A program made the position numbers and the translations under genes. The notes under the pieces are model-generated. The model ran no database searches. It was not told the DNA's origin and saw nothing but the letters and a program-made list of their open reading frames with translations. From the NCBI RefSeq assembly GCF_963662255.1, contig NC_085049.1, forward strand, positions 26,878,142-26,942,141: a stretch of 64,000 nucleotides of DNA, read 5' to 3'. Numbering within the stretch: position 1 is the first letter of the stretch; the number at the start of each line of letters is the position of its first letter. The DNA comes from Cinclus cinclus. Taxonomy: Eukaryota > Chordata > Aves > Passeriformes > Cinclidae. Shown in pieces: positions 23,641-35,967 of the stretch.

Positions 23641-26600
23641 ACTTGAAGGCCCCAAATGCATCCTCTTGGTGCCTTGAAAATTCAGAAACCTTCTGAAGGA
23701 GATTTTAGCTTGCACGGGAAGCCACCAGTGGGATGTCACATGGTGACAGATCAGGCTATGCCAGTGCACAGTGTCCATCTATGCACTCTTACTGTACAGT
23801 TAGCAAGGCAGCTGGAGGAAAATGCCACTTCCATGCACTCTTAATGGAGAAGGAGACCCCTGAGAACTTTGTGAGTGCAGAGCAATGAAAGAGAAAAGTC
23901 TTTATTCAGAGGACACACAAGCTTCCGTCCTGCTCAGCAGCCGTGTGTTCTGATGGGACCAAGGGCCAAGAGGGAGACATTCCAGTTCCAGTCATGCCCA
24001 TGTGAATCATTAATCACTGCAAGGACTGGGGAGAGGCTGTGGGTTTATATCCACACAGCTTGGTTCAGGAACTGGGCTGAAAATAAAGGCAGAGAAACAG
24101 AGAGAGTGCCAAAGTGACCAAACATGACTAAAAGAAATATGCAGAAGGGACTATCACCTCCTCTTGGGGAACGTTCAGATGGAAAGGAGAAGAGGGATGA
24201 GTATCACAGTGATACTACACATCCAGCACAACACCCAGTAACTGTTCATGGCTGCTTCCCTCTTCATTTGCTGACACTAAGTACTGCAGGACTGAGATCA
24301 AAGCCAGCTCTGCACAGGCAGGGAACACCTGGGAACTTCTGGCAAAATGTTTTTGCTGGGAAATTAAATGGAGCAGTTGGTGAAGATGAGCTAAGGCTAG
24401 GGGAGAAAAGCTCAAAATATGCCAGATTTTGCATGATACTTTAAAGAAGAAAAGTACTTGAAAGCAGAGAAAGCTGTGCTGAGATGAATCAGGAAATAGA
24501 AAGAGATTCACTGCTGTGCTCCAGACCAGAGCTATTAGCCAGGCAGCCAGGTCAGGTCTGGGAATAGTAAAGAGTCAAACCCAGGCAAAAAGCACACATG
24601 TGGAGCAAGGGAAGAGGGAGCCACATGTCAGAGGAGGTCCTATTGCTGAAAGGATGCAAATGGGGAAATGAAACACCAGGCTTAACCTAGTCTGGCAGAG
24701 AGCAGCAGCTCTGAGGGAAAAAGAGAAAGAAGAAATAGAGTGGCTGATGAGAGCTCTGCAACAAACAGGACAAGAAAAGGAAATGACAACTGGATCTGGA
24801 AGGAAGTCTGATGAGAAGGGGCTTTTCTTCAAAGAGTGGCAGTGAAAGGGAAATTCTGTAGTAGCGACAACATTTCCACAATGGAAATTGAGGTAGCAGT
24901 TCACAGGTAAAATGTGAATGTGATACTGTGTGCCTGGGTAAGATCTCTGCTTTCAAAATGAAAGAGTTTTATGGGTCCTCCTCAAAACTACAGAGTGGTC
25001 TGTGGACAATGGCATGAGAAGAAAATCTCCAGCCAGCACCACAATGCCCTCACTTTTGGGAAGCTCTGTACTCAGCAATTAAGTCTTTCACTTTTAAAAG
25101 AAGAAAATCTTGACCTGTTACCTCTTTAAACTCTACAGAAAGGACTTCATTTTGTGCATTGGAGCCATATAACATGAGAGGCAGGTCACATGGGGGACAC
25201 ACATGAGGGAACTGCATGACTGGGCTGAGGGCTGGAAAGGGGACACTTCTCTGGATGTCAGTAAAAGGACTTCTAGAGCATGGAGCTAACCACCAAAGAA
25301 TTCCTGGAGTGGAAAGAAGCCATGGACTTTGGAGACTCTTTCTCAGCCCACAGTCTTGCAATGGTTTGGTTATATGGAAAAGTTTAAAGGCAAAGGATTA
25401 TGGACCAGAATTTGAGATGTTAAATCATAATGAAATTCTAGTGCTCTAAAGAAAATGTTGTGCTGGATAAAAAAAGAAAACAAACCAAGACACTATTGTA
25501 AGAAGTGAAAGCAACAGAAGAGTGGGAAGATTGTCTTGCTTGGAAGGCAACACAGAGCTGTACTGGAGTTTGATGGCTGATGATGTGAAGATCCAGGGAA
25601 ATGTCCATGGGAAAGACTATCTTTTTCATATCACACAAGGCAGAACAGTGAATGCATCCTTGAGCAAGGGGAGAAGGCAAAGAAATCACCAAATCACTGA
25701 TCCTGCAGTATTCAAGTAATATTTCTGTTGAATCCTGTGGTCCTTGATGTGCAAAGGATCATACAGCAGTAGGAAAAGAAGGCAAAGTCTGAGCATCCAG
25801 GCAACCAAAAAGTCAAATACCTTAACATAGCCCATATACAGATCTCTAAAACAGATCAGCTGAGGTAGGAGATTGTTAAAAACAGTCACTACATCTTAAA
25901 GACCAAGAAAAGCAGACATTCAAACCCAAAAGTTGCACCCAGTCTTCCTTTCCCCTCTGCAAACATGCAGGCAGAACAATTCCTGTCACAAAGGACTAGG
26001 TATCTCAAAATGGTGAATTCAAACACTGAGCCATCCACTACTTGATAATGACTCTGGAAATCACTGCATGCTGTTTATCTAGTCCAGATCTAGCTTTTAA
26101 AAGTAGCCTTACAATTAACCCTTTAGATGAAAATTCAGAGTACACTAATTTTGTAAAAGTAACTGAGGGAAGAAAAACCCAAACAACAAAATAACACAAA
26201 CAAAAATCAGTGTTTTGCAGACAGGTCAAAATTTAAAAGCCTGTTTTTCACAGGGGAAATTATTCTCATCTAAATCTTCAGAAACTGTGTTCAGCTGTAT
26301 GACCAAAAGAGAGTGCAATGTTTCCCTACAAAACACAATGTTTTCACTGCTTTCTTGGGATGAAGCTGGGAAAGAATCCAAACATTTTTTTTAAAAACTA
26401 ATTACCTTCTAAACTGCCATTCCCTATGCTTCAGGGATGTGATGGTACCACACAAACGTTAAAACACACAGTTTTACCTTTTATCTGGACAGAGCTCAGT
26501 TAATGTAAAGTTTATGAACACATTCATGCAATGCATTAGCTGAATACATTTTGGGTAGATGTACTGTAACAGCTTTTGTATTTTGAGCTACAAATTTTGT

Positions 26601-26904
26601 CCCTACAAATTATCCATGGCCCTCTAAAAGAAGCAGTGAAGGGGCAAAATAAAACCCAGGATGGTCTCATCCAGCCTTACAAGACTTCACTGCAAAAGCA
26701 TCACACACCTCTGCTGCACTATGGGTCACTACTGAAAGAATTCTTACAGTCCTTAAAGAATGTCCTTACACAGTTTGGGGGCCTGATTCACAACACCCTT
26801 TGCAAACAGACCCATGGGATTTAGCTCCTCTTCCCACATCATGTAAGGATAGAGGGGATAAAGCACCACTCGGAACAAATCTGCCCTTCCAACCACACTA
26901 TGAG

Positions 26905-26922
26905 CAGCAGCAGCAGCAGCAG
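26905..26922. repeat. (CAG)6 repeat next to the exon 3 donor
   Basis: Six perfect CAG units on the plus strand, read as CTG in the CCND2 transcript, starting about 20 bases into intron 3. A further imperfect CAG block follows at 26926-26931. Confidence 0.95.
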
Positions 26923-26941
26923 CCACAGCAGCTGAGCCTAC

Positions 26942-27101
26942 CTGTGGCACAAAGGGCGATGAAGGTTTGTGCATGCTTCCGGATCAAAAGCAACTTGTCT
27001 TTAGGGAGAGGCACCTTCCTTAGGATGTGTTCAATGAAATCATGTGGGGTGACAGCTGCAAGGTTCCACTTCAACTTCCCCAGCACCACCAGCTCCCATT
27101 C
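26942..27101 (-). CDS. CCND2: Cyclin D2, coding exon 3 (residues 138-190 plus first base of 191)
   Basis: It completes the first cyclin fold and enters the second. [20 protein letters not shown] is the family-typical start, followed by [27 protein letters not shown] and ALCAT. The acceptor is CTCTGCAG before GAA at 27101; the donor is gtaggc after a single G at 26942, giving a phase 1 junction that completes an Asp codon with exon 4. The 160-base length equals the human exon. The intron side of the donor carries a short CTG repeat, listed separately. Without splicing the frame would run on into that repeat, so the loss of homology at the donor marks the true end. Confidence 0.96.
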
Positions 27102-28851
27102 CTGCAGAGGGGGGACAGGAAGAGCAAAAGAGAAGAAAAGCCATAAGCAAGCCTGTGAGAAAACTCTGCTTATTTCTTATTATAACTTTATCACTGATAA
27201 ATTTCTTTTTGCTTAGACCCTTTTTTCCATATGCCTCTACTGCTTTGAAGTTGTTGACTTTATATATATATTTTTTTAACACCAGAAATGTCAGGCTCTG
27301 TTGAAAATAATGAGACCTGGCAGCTCCTGCCAAGGTTTTACTTTTTTTTTTTTTTATCCAGTGCTGAATGCCCACCCAGAAGTTTAGCCTGCAATTAGAT
27401 ATTGCCAAGGTCACTGTGGTCCTTTCCTAGTAACTTCTTTTAAATGGCTATAGTCCTTACTTTATAGCCATTTAAAGCCCTAGGGACAGCCATGCACAAA
27501 AATAACTTAGATATACATTCCTTTTTTCAAAACTGGGGAAGTTGGCTTGATGGCATTCACTCCCAAAACTGCACTCCAAAGGTCCTGCAGATAAATCTGA
27601 TGGTACTTAAACTACTCCAAGACAGGCTCTGCAGAAAGGAAATGCACACAGCACAGCCAAGAAGTAGCCTGTGTAAATTATCTGCCAGTAAATCATGTAG
27701 GAGCCATTCCCAGATTCTTTGCACGCCCGAAACTCCCACTGCAATCAAAGGAAAACTTGGGCGTGTATGTAACTACCGGCCATTCCCTGGAATGGGATTC
27801 CATGTGCAAACAGCACCAGATCGCCAGATCCAGCCATGGGGTGCATGACCTGCCTGTTTCAACATTTAAACCGTGTTCTGAACACCTTACAGTGCCCCAC
27901 AGAGCCAGCAAAGCTCAGGCCGCTGACTCGCATTTGTCTGATCCGTCAACTATTAGCCATTAACTAAATTCCATGCACTGATTCTCGAGTCCTGATGATG
28001 CCTGATGGAGCCCTGCGTGGCGTGGAGCCCCAGCTGAGCTCACAGAGCTGGCAAGTCAGGGGAAAAAAAAGTGCTTTAATTTTGCAGCCGCAGAGACATC
28101 AACCAGCGTTGCTGAGAAACCATAAACATGGACCCCACAATGCCATTTCTGCAGTCGTTTCCCTGAATAGATGCCCACTTTAACAGCAAGTTACTTTTCT
28201 ACGGACATTCCTGCTGGATTATGACAGAGCCCTCCATGGCCTGAAAAATCTCACTTACATGCAAAAGGCCACAGAAACCAGATGGGGTTTTTTAATTTCT
28301 TAAGGAAATCTGTAAAATGTTGGAATATAAGGGCGATTATGTGAACTCAGGCCTGCTCTTCCCAGCGTTACTGATGCGACAGGTTTTGAGAGAGAACAGT
28401 CAACCCCGAGGACCAAATACAAGGAAGCACTTTAAATACATGCTGAAATCCACATGGCACAAGAAAGCTCTTCATATTTGCACATGGGGGCCACGGTGCT
28501 TCCGTTGCCCATCTGTGCCACCAACAGGATACCTCGTGGCCCTGACACGCAGGCAGGGTTTGAGGGCAAGGCTCTTTAATTCTGTGGAAGCATCAACTAT
28601 CAACCCCAAGCCCTCCCGAGGGGGAATTCCCAGTGATTCATAGGAAAAATTCTCCTGCAACTCAGACGGCTACAGCCATCTCTCTGAACTAGCATGCATG
28701 TCACCAAGGGGCCCCGGTGCATGTTCAGCGCTCTACATCATGATGTATACATCACTTATTTCCTTCAGTAATTATCAATTTGCTTCTGCTTCTGCTGCAC
28801 CTGAACTGAGAAAAGCAGCAGACATGAGATGGTTTAACTGAGCTGTATCAC

Positions 28852-29155
28852 ACAGGATGGGTCAGGTTAGAAAGGACCACAGTGGGGCACCTATTGCCAC
28901 CTCCCTCCTCCACCTAGGCCATCCCAGAGCACAGGATTGCGTCCAGACAATTCTGGAATATTCCCAGTGAGTGAGACTCCACACCCTCTCCAATTTGTTC
29001 AGTACTTGGTCACTGCACAGTGAAGAAGTTCTTCCTCGTGTCCAGGTGGAGCTCCCTGGGCATCAGCAGGTGCCATTCCCCGCTGGGCATGGCCAAGCAT
29101 CCCGGACCCCCCCGGAGCATCCCGGGGCCCTCGGCCCCGGCAGAGGCTCCGCACC
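28852..29155 (-). mobile_element. CR1 LINE 3' fragment abutting the minisatellite
   Basis: Inverted CR1: CAGGATGGGTCAGGTTAGAA, then CCATCCCAGAGCACAGGATT, then AAGAAGTTCTTCCTCGTGTC, fading into CCCCCCCGGAGCATCCCG. Same subfamily as the copy at 56.2 kb. In sense orientation relative to CCND2, inside intron 2. Confidence 0.87.
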
Positions 29156-29167
29156 AGCGCGTGTCTG

Positions 29168-29182
29168 CCGCCAGGTGGCGCC
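29168..29182 (+). promoter_or_regulatory. CTCF-like motif
   Basis: CCGCCAGGTGGCGCC matches the CTCF core (CCASYAGRKGGCRS) with one mismatch. Located just beside the minisatellite in intron 2. Confidence 0.4.
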
Positions 29183-29201
29183 GCCGCGCCGCCCTCCCGT
29201 G

Positions 29202-29207
29202 CACGTG
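29202..29207. promoter_or_regulatory. CACGTG E-box in intron 2
   Basis: Perfect MYC/MAX-type E-box in a CpG-rich context. CCND2 is a known MYC target in mammals through promoter E-boxes; this one is intronic and unproven. Confidence 0.3.
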
Positions 29208-29227
29208 CGCCCGGCGAGGTCCCCCGT

Positions 29228-29310
29228 GGGGACGGCGGGGACACGGCGGGGACACGGCGGGGACACGGCGGGGACACGGCGGGGACACGGCGGGGACACG
29301 GCGGGGACGG
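29228..29310. repeat. 11-bp G-rich minisatellite in CCND2 intron 2
   Basis: Six perfect tandem units of GGGGACACGGC (starts at 29237, 29248, 29259, 29270, 29281 and 29292) with shortened units on both sides. There are eight GGGG runs in all on the plus strand, spaced seven bases apart within the array. This spacing permits G-quadruplexes on the template strand of CCND2. Confidence 0.97.
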
Positions 29311-29487
29311 ACCCACCCCCGGCACCGCCAGCCCCAGAACCCCCGGCAGCGCCGTGCCCCTGCACGAGGCGGGCAGCGGCCGGAGCGCCATGGGCATGGC
29401 ACTGCCAGGCGGCTTCGGAGGACGGGGATGTTCCCCGCGGGTGTCCCCCGCCCTCAGCGGTGACCCCCGAGACTTTCTGGCCGTTCA

Positions 29488-31270
<1,783 letters not shown>

Positions 31271-31465
31271 CTCCAACATCCAGGTGGCCACCATCCTCCT
31301 CATGAAGGGCTGGATGTCCTTCTGGACGCACTTGAAGTAGGAGCATTGGGGCAGATACCTTTCCTCTATGGTTAGTAAGTTGTGCAAAACGCGGTCATCG
31401 TAGAGCAAGTTCGGGTCAGGCAGAGCTCTCCTCATGGGATCCACCTCGCAGCACAGCAACTCCAT
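31271..31465 (-). CDS. CCND2: Cyclin D2, coding exon 1 (residues 1-65)
   Basis: Start codon at 31465-31463 in a good Kozak context (A at -3, G at +4). The exon encodes the N-terminus with LLCCE at residues 3-7, which fits the LxCxE motif used by D cyclins to bind RB-family proteins. It then enters the first cyclin fold. MRRMVATW at residues 55-62 corresponds to the hydrophobic patch that docks CDK substrates and p21/p27-type inhibitors. The length of 195 bases equals the human exon. The exon ends in GAG before the donor gttcgt, which has G at +5 but poor +3 and +4 bases; a second GT lies four bases further in. Only the GAG junction keeps frame with exon 2, so that donor was chosen. The flanking sequence is very CpG-rich. 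Confidence 0.96.
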
Positions 31466-31760
31466 GTTTCCAAAGAGATCTCCCTCTTTCTCTGATGGGA
31501 AAGGTTTCTCCTTTTTTTTTTTTTTTTCCTTTTTTTTTGGGGGGGGGGAAAGGGGGTGGAGAAAGGAGAGGGGTAAAGGAGGAGGGGTAGGTGGGTGGGA
31601 GGAAGACGGCAGGGCTTTCCAGCTCTCTCCTGCCTCCCTTGAAACTTGTCTCTCCCTCTCTTGATTTCTAGCCTAAAGTTGAAGCGAAGTGACGCAACTC
31701 GCTAGGGCAGGCAGTTCTCTCTCTTGTTATTATGGAGAACAGCAGCTGGTCAGACGTAAC
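31466..31760 (-). other. CCND2: CCND2 5' UTR (5' end approximate)
   Basis: About 295 bases upstream of the start codon without a visible intron, similar in length to the human leader. In mRNA sense it is purine-rich near the cap, then pyrimidine-rich, then has a run of ten C, nine A, GG and sixteen A (31548-31512), ending 46 bases before the ATG. The distal end is set only by a TATA-like TTATAGAG near 31783-31790. Confidence 0.5.
31512..31548. repeat. T and G homopolymers in the CCND2 5' UTR
   Basis: Sixteen T, CC, nine T and ten G on the plus strand. In the mRNA this reads C10, A9, GG, A16, ending 46 bases before the start codon. Confidence 0.93.
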
Positions 31761-32720
31761 ATCAAACGCTTTTTTTTTTCCCCTCTCTATAAGCTAACAA
31801 GGAACCAGGAGGCCCTCGTATAGGGACACACAGACACAAATGACAGCTTCTCCTTTGCTTCCTTCCAGCAACCAAATTAAAACCGCTACACACTTGCCTT
31901 CTGAAGGAACCCATCCCGATCAATTTGCCTCTCATTTTCTTATTGCAAGGAACTTGGGCTCCCCTCGGTACCCATCCAGACCATGGGGGCGAAATCTGGC
32001 TTAGAAGGCTGCCAGATCCCTGTCTAGCTCTCCCTGCTCCGGCACCCACTTAAACCTGCAGCCGGAGGGGAACAGAGCTCTCCGCTAACAGCAAACGCCC
32101 TAAAAAACCCTTGGGGAGTGGGGGTTCCGCGGCGTCTTCGGGGTAAAATCTCACAACCACCACGTCCGGCACACATTCGTGGTTCGAGCAGGCGAACCGT
32201 CTCAGCGCCGCACGGCCACACTGATACAACTTTCTAGGAAACGCAGCGGAGGAGGGACGGAGGAGGGAGGGAGGAAGGGGAGGGAGGAGGGAGAAAGGTT
32301 GGCTGGGGAGGAGGGGGGAGGTAAGTAAGTATGCCCCACACAGGGTGACTTCCACCCTGCTCCGCACTTCGCCGGCAGCTGCTCCCCGCCTGCAAAATGT
32401 GACAACTTTGCGAAGTCTCTGGCGGCTGCGGCAGAGCGGAGGCTCCCGAAGGGGAAGGCGCTACCGGGGCGGGCGCGGAGCGGCCGCAGCCCCGCGGGGT
32501 CCCCGCAGCGGCCGCCCCTCAGCCCCCCGGCCGCGGCCGGCGCAGAGGGTGGGCTGGGGGCGGCGGGCACGGAAATACCGCCTTAAAAGTGCGAGCGGGG
32601 ACTTTGGGGCGCCGCTTCCCCTCCCGCTATTTGCATAGCCAATAGCTCTGGGGCTCTCGCCGCTGCGCGCTGATTGTTACCGGGCAGATTATATTTTAAG
32701 GGCGCATGATGTCCGGGCAT
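31690..32720 (-). promoter_or_regulatory. CCND2: CCND2 promoter region
   Basis: GC-rich sequence directly upstream of the inferred transcript start. In gene orientation there is a CRE-like TTACGTC at 31758-31752 and a CRE/AP-1-like TTGCGTCAC at 31699-31691. Further out, at 32629-32650, an octamer ATGCAAAT lies beside an ATTGGCT (inverted CCAAT box), with AT-rich TATA-like stretches near 32582-32590 and 32684-32699. That cluster could serve an alternative upstream start. The assignment rests on position and motifs; no transcript evidence is available. Confidence 0.55.
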
Positions 32721-33469
32721 CGAGAGCAATCCCGGCGGCATGGGGGAGAAGGAGCCGCCTCACCTGAGCGCACCGCCGGTCCCGGCAGCCGCACGGGCCC
32801 TGCCGGCACCGGGGGCAAAGCGGGAGAGCTGCCGTCGTTGTCAGCGAGCGGGCGCCGGCGCTCGCCCTTCAGCATCAGAGCGGATGGGAGGGATGGGAAC
32901 AGCTTTGCCGACTCTCGCTGGAGTCCAGCGGCAAGGCTGCCTCGGCAAAAGCTGGCTGCGACACGGCCCCGCAGCGAACCCGCCCGTCTGAGCAAAGGGC
33001 TACTTGGGCAGCAAAAGGCCAGCGGGAGTGTCGCCCGCCCCCATCCTCCCGCCCCCATCCCCCTGGACCGGGGGACAGCAGAGAGCAGCATCTCCCCACA
33101 AACTCATCTACACGCCCCCCTCGTCCCGTCCGCGGAGCGCGCAGCCCCCGGGCGCAGCCGAGACTGTGGAGAGCTGCCGGGCATCGTGTGTGGCCCCGGC
33201 AGACGAGCCGCGGGCTACCGGGGCCCGGGCAGAGCTGTGCCCGGCAAGGATCGCGTTTGAGGGGCGGCGAGGAGGGGGCACCCCCGGCGCACGGCGAGGG
33301 CGGCCAGCGGGGCCCGCTGCGGCGCGCTCCGCAATGAAAGGCTCTTTAACTTCCACCATTCATTTCCCCTTCCTGGCTGTTCCCGCGAACAGGGAGCGTG
33401 TTGTGTCAGCGCACGTTTTCCTTCTCCAAACTTAAATTCATAAGCGCTCCCGTCTGGCTTTGTGGCCCG

Positions 33470-33531
33470 ACAATGCAGCGATTGTGATTTATGTGGGTTT
33501 CGTGGGGGAGGACAACGGGTGTCCCGATTGT
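33470..33531. promoter_or_regulatory. Candidate SOX-type element upstream of CCND2
   Basis: ACAATGCAGCGATTGT at 33470-33485 is an inverted pair of SOX core motifs, followed 26 bases on by a second, weaker pair (ACAAC at 33512, ATTGT at 33527-33531). Located 2 kb upstream of the start codon at the island edge. Motif evidence only. Confidence 0.35.
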
Positions 33532-33775
33532 CCGGCAGCGACTTCCCGAAGTGGGGTGATGTCTGGGGCACGGCGGGGAAGGGATGCGGGGCCCCCCGCG
33601 TCCCGCGATAGGGAGAGCGGCCGAGGGCACCGCGGACGGACCACGGTGCTGGGCGTGTGGTAGGGATGTCCCGTTAGGGGAAAAAAAAAAAAAACAACAC
33701 CCTCCCTAAATCAATAATAAATGGAAGCGTGCCAGCTCTGCACGCGGAGGTGCCGCTGATCTGCAGCAACGTCGT

Positions 33776-33777
<2 letters not shown>

Positions 33778-33815
<38 letters not shown>
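33778..33815. repeat. A homopolymer (38 bases) upstream of CCND2
   Basis: Uninterrupted A run at the edge of the CpG island. No processed pseudogene or short element was recognised in front of it. Confidence 0.95.
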
Positions 33816-33816
<1 letters not shown>

Positions 33817-34078
33817 AACCAAAACACTTCCTCCCGGTGCCTCGGTTGTTATGTGCTCGGTGCCCGTTTCCAGCGGGGAAACACCATCCCTGGGAAGCGC
33901 GGCAGGCGGGCAGGGAGCCAGGGACCAGCGGCCGCGGAAGCCAGCGTGCCCGAGCTGCCCCTTCGCCTTGCCCCCGTGCCCACGGGCGATGCCGCATGCG
34001 TTTGGAGGCAGCAGATGTTTTAATAGCCTCCGTGTAGAGATTACCGAGTGCCATATGTTAAATACCACCCTTCCTCCG

Positions 34079-34186
34079 GAAAAAAAAAAAAAAGGAAAAA
34101 AAACAACCCAAAACAAACCAAAAACAAATCAACCAGAAAAAAACCCAACCGCCCCCTCACCAAAAAAAAAAAAAAAAGGCAAAAAA
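34079..34186. repeat. A-rich tract with C blocks
   Basis: A runs separated by C, similar in style to the tracts of the CCND2 3' UTR. Confidence 0.9.
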
Positions 34187-35835
34187 TAATACAACAGTAC
34201 AACAGCAAACCCCACCCTTTTCGCACTCGCTCCCCTTCTTTTGCTGAGCTGCCTCACCCATTTAAAAGCATAAATGATTAAATCAAACATCGCGGGGATG
34301 TGTGCGCCGCCCCGGGCGGGCGCTGAGGGAACCGCGCTCCCGGGACAGCCGCTCCTCCTTCCCAGCCCTGCAGCCCCAAGGGAAGGGGGCTGTGCTGCTC
34401 CCAACCCCACCGCAGCCACCGGGTGGCAACACCGCCGGCATTATTTAGGTCTTGGGACGCTTCTGCAGGGCACCAAATTGGGCTCTTCATTACGAACCCG
34501 ACGCGCGGTTATCGTGTCATCTATATGTAATGGTATTTTATTGGGCTGTGTCGGAGAGCGCTGCAAAGCGCTTGGGTTTTTTAATAAATTCTAAATTCGT
34601 CATCACTTCTATTTATTTAATTTCTTTTCCCAGCAAATCTCACAGAACCATCAGGAAGGTGCTTCAGAGGGCAGGATGGGCTCAAGCTTTGCAAAGCAAT
34701 AGACGCGGTATTAGTGCGCCCGGCCGCCGCGGGATTTTTGTTTGTTTAAATGGAATTAAAAGTATTCCTTTGCAGTGCTTGAAACCTGAAGGCTGGAGCG
34801 TGAAACATGAGAATCTGAAAGTGAAACCGACCTGAAGCCAAAAAAGAAACAGATGAATGTGTTTCCACTGTCCAAGCTGAGGAAAGCCCCGAAAGCAAAC
34901 AAACAACATGAATAATAAAATGCGCAATAGATTTGAAATAAAATTATTCCAGCTTCAGTCACTGGAAGCAGTCTAGTTTGGTGGTTTGGCTCTTTGTTTT
35001 TTTTTAAATTTATCTGATTTTTAGCCGTTCAAAAGTAAATTACAAAATTCCATGCTGTGCATTCAACAGGAAAAAATATGATAAAAATGTCTTATTTCCT
35101 CTAGTTTTTGATGGAAGACTGGAAAAGGATGTGAACAGTGCAGCATCTTCTGTGTATCATCCATGTATTTTCAAGGAGTATTTTAATTTTACAGGTTGTT
35201 TTCAACTCTAAACAACTGTGTGGTGACAGCTTTATGATTAACAGCCATATCAGACAACTTAAGTACTGAGCAGGTGAAACATACCCTCTAATAAAACACC
35301 TTTAGTGGATGATTTTATGCAGGCTCAATAGTTAACAGCATTAACTAATGGAGTCTGTGTCATTGGTTAATATATGTTTAATTAATTGCTCCTTTCTGTT
35401 TTGTGCAAAGTTTCTTCTTTAACCTTTTTCATTCCCTAGTTTAAACTTTTTCAGAGCACTAATTAGAAACTGTGTGCAAAGAGTGCACGATTCCAGTCTT
35501 ATTTCTTTATTAGGTGAGACAGGAAAGGAGAAAAAAAAAAAAGCTACAGGGATGTACCTGGGATTGATGTTTTATGCTGGAAGACTCGATAAATTCATCA
35601 CATTTATCCCAAAGAATTCCCAAGCTGACATGACTGCCTTATCTGGCAGGGGTGCCGCGTCCTTTGCAGCAGCCGCGCTCCTCTCCTGGGGGGCAGGGTG
35701 ATAAGGAAGGCTGCGTTCGTTTACTCGGACAAGGAACAGGGAACAGGTGCCTCCCACGCGCCAGGAAGTCAATGGAAAGTGACATTTTTTACTCTGGCAT
35801 ATAGAACTTTACAGAAACGCCGTCATTCTTTTATT

Positions 35836-35930
35836 GGGTTTGTTTTGGTTTGGTTTGGTTTTTGGTGTGGGGTTTTGTATTTTGTTTGTTTGTTTTGTTG
35901 TTGTTGTTTGGTTTTTTGTTTTTTTTGTTT

Positions 35931-35964
<34 letters not shown>
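35836..35964. repeat. GT-rich then poly-T tract
   Basis: GGTTT and GTTT units followed by a 32-base T run (35933-35964). Confidence 0.92.

Positions 35965-35967
<3 letters not shown>

Larger units (their letters stand above)
16097..26941 (-). other. CCND2: CCND2 intron 3
   Basis: 10,845 bases, donor gtaggc next to a CTG repeat. Contains CR1 fragments at 17.8-18.4, 20.0 and 23.2-23.6 kb, a 17-base C run, and an A-rich tract at 19.74-19.80 kb. The remaining sequence is unique with no supportable exon. One 285-codon chance frame is discussed under findings. Confidence 0.88.

Noticed and set aside
33778..33815. Poly-A tail of a processed pseudogene
   Set aside because: The sequence before the A run is CpG-island DNA with no resemblance to a spliced gene and no flanking duplication.
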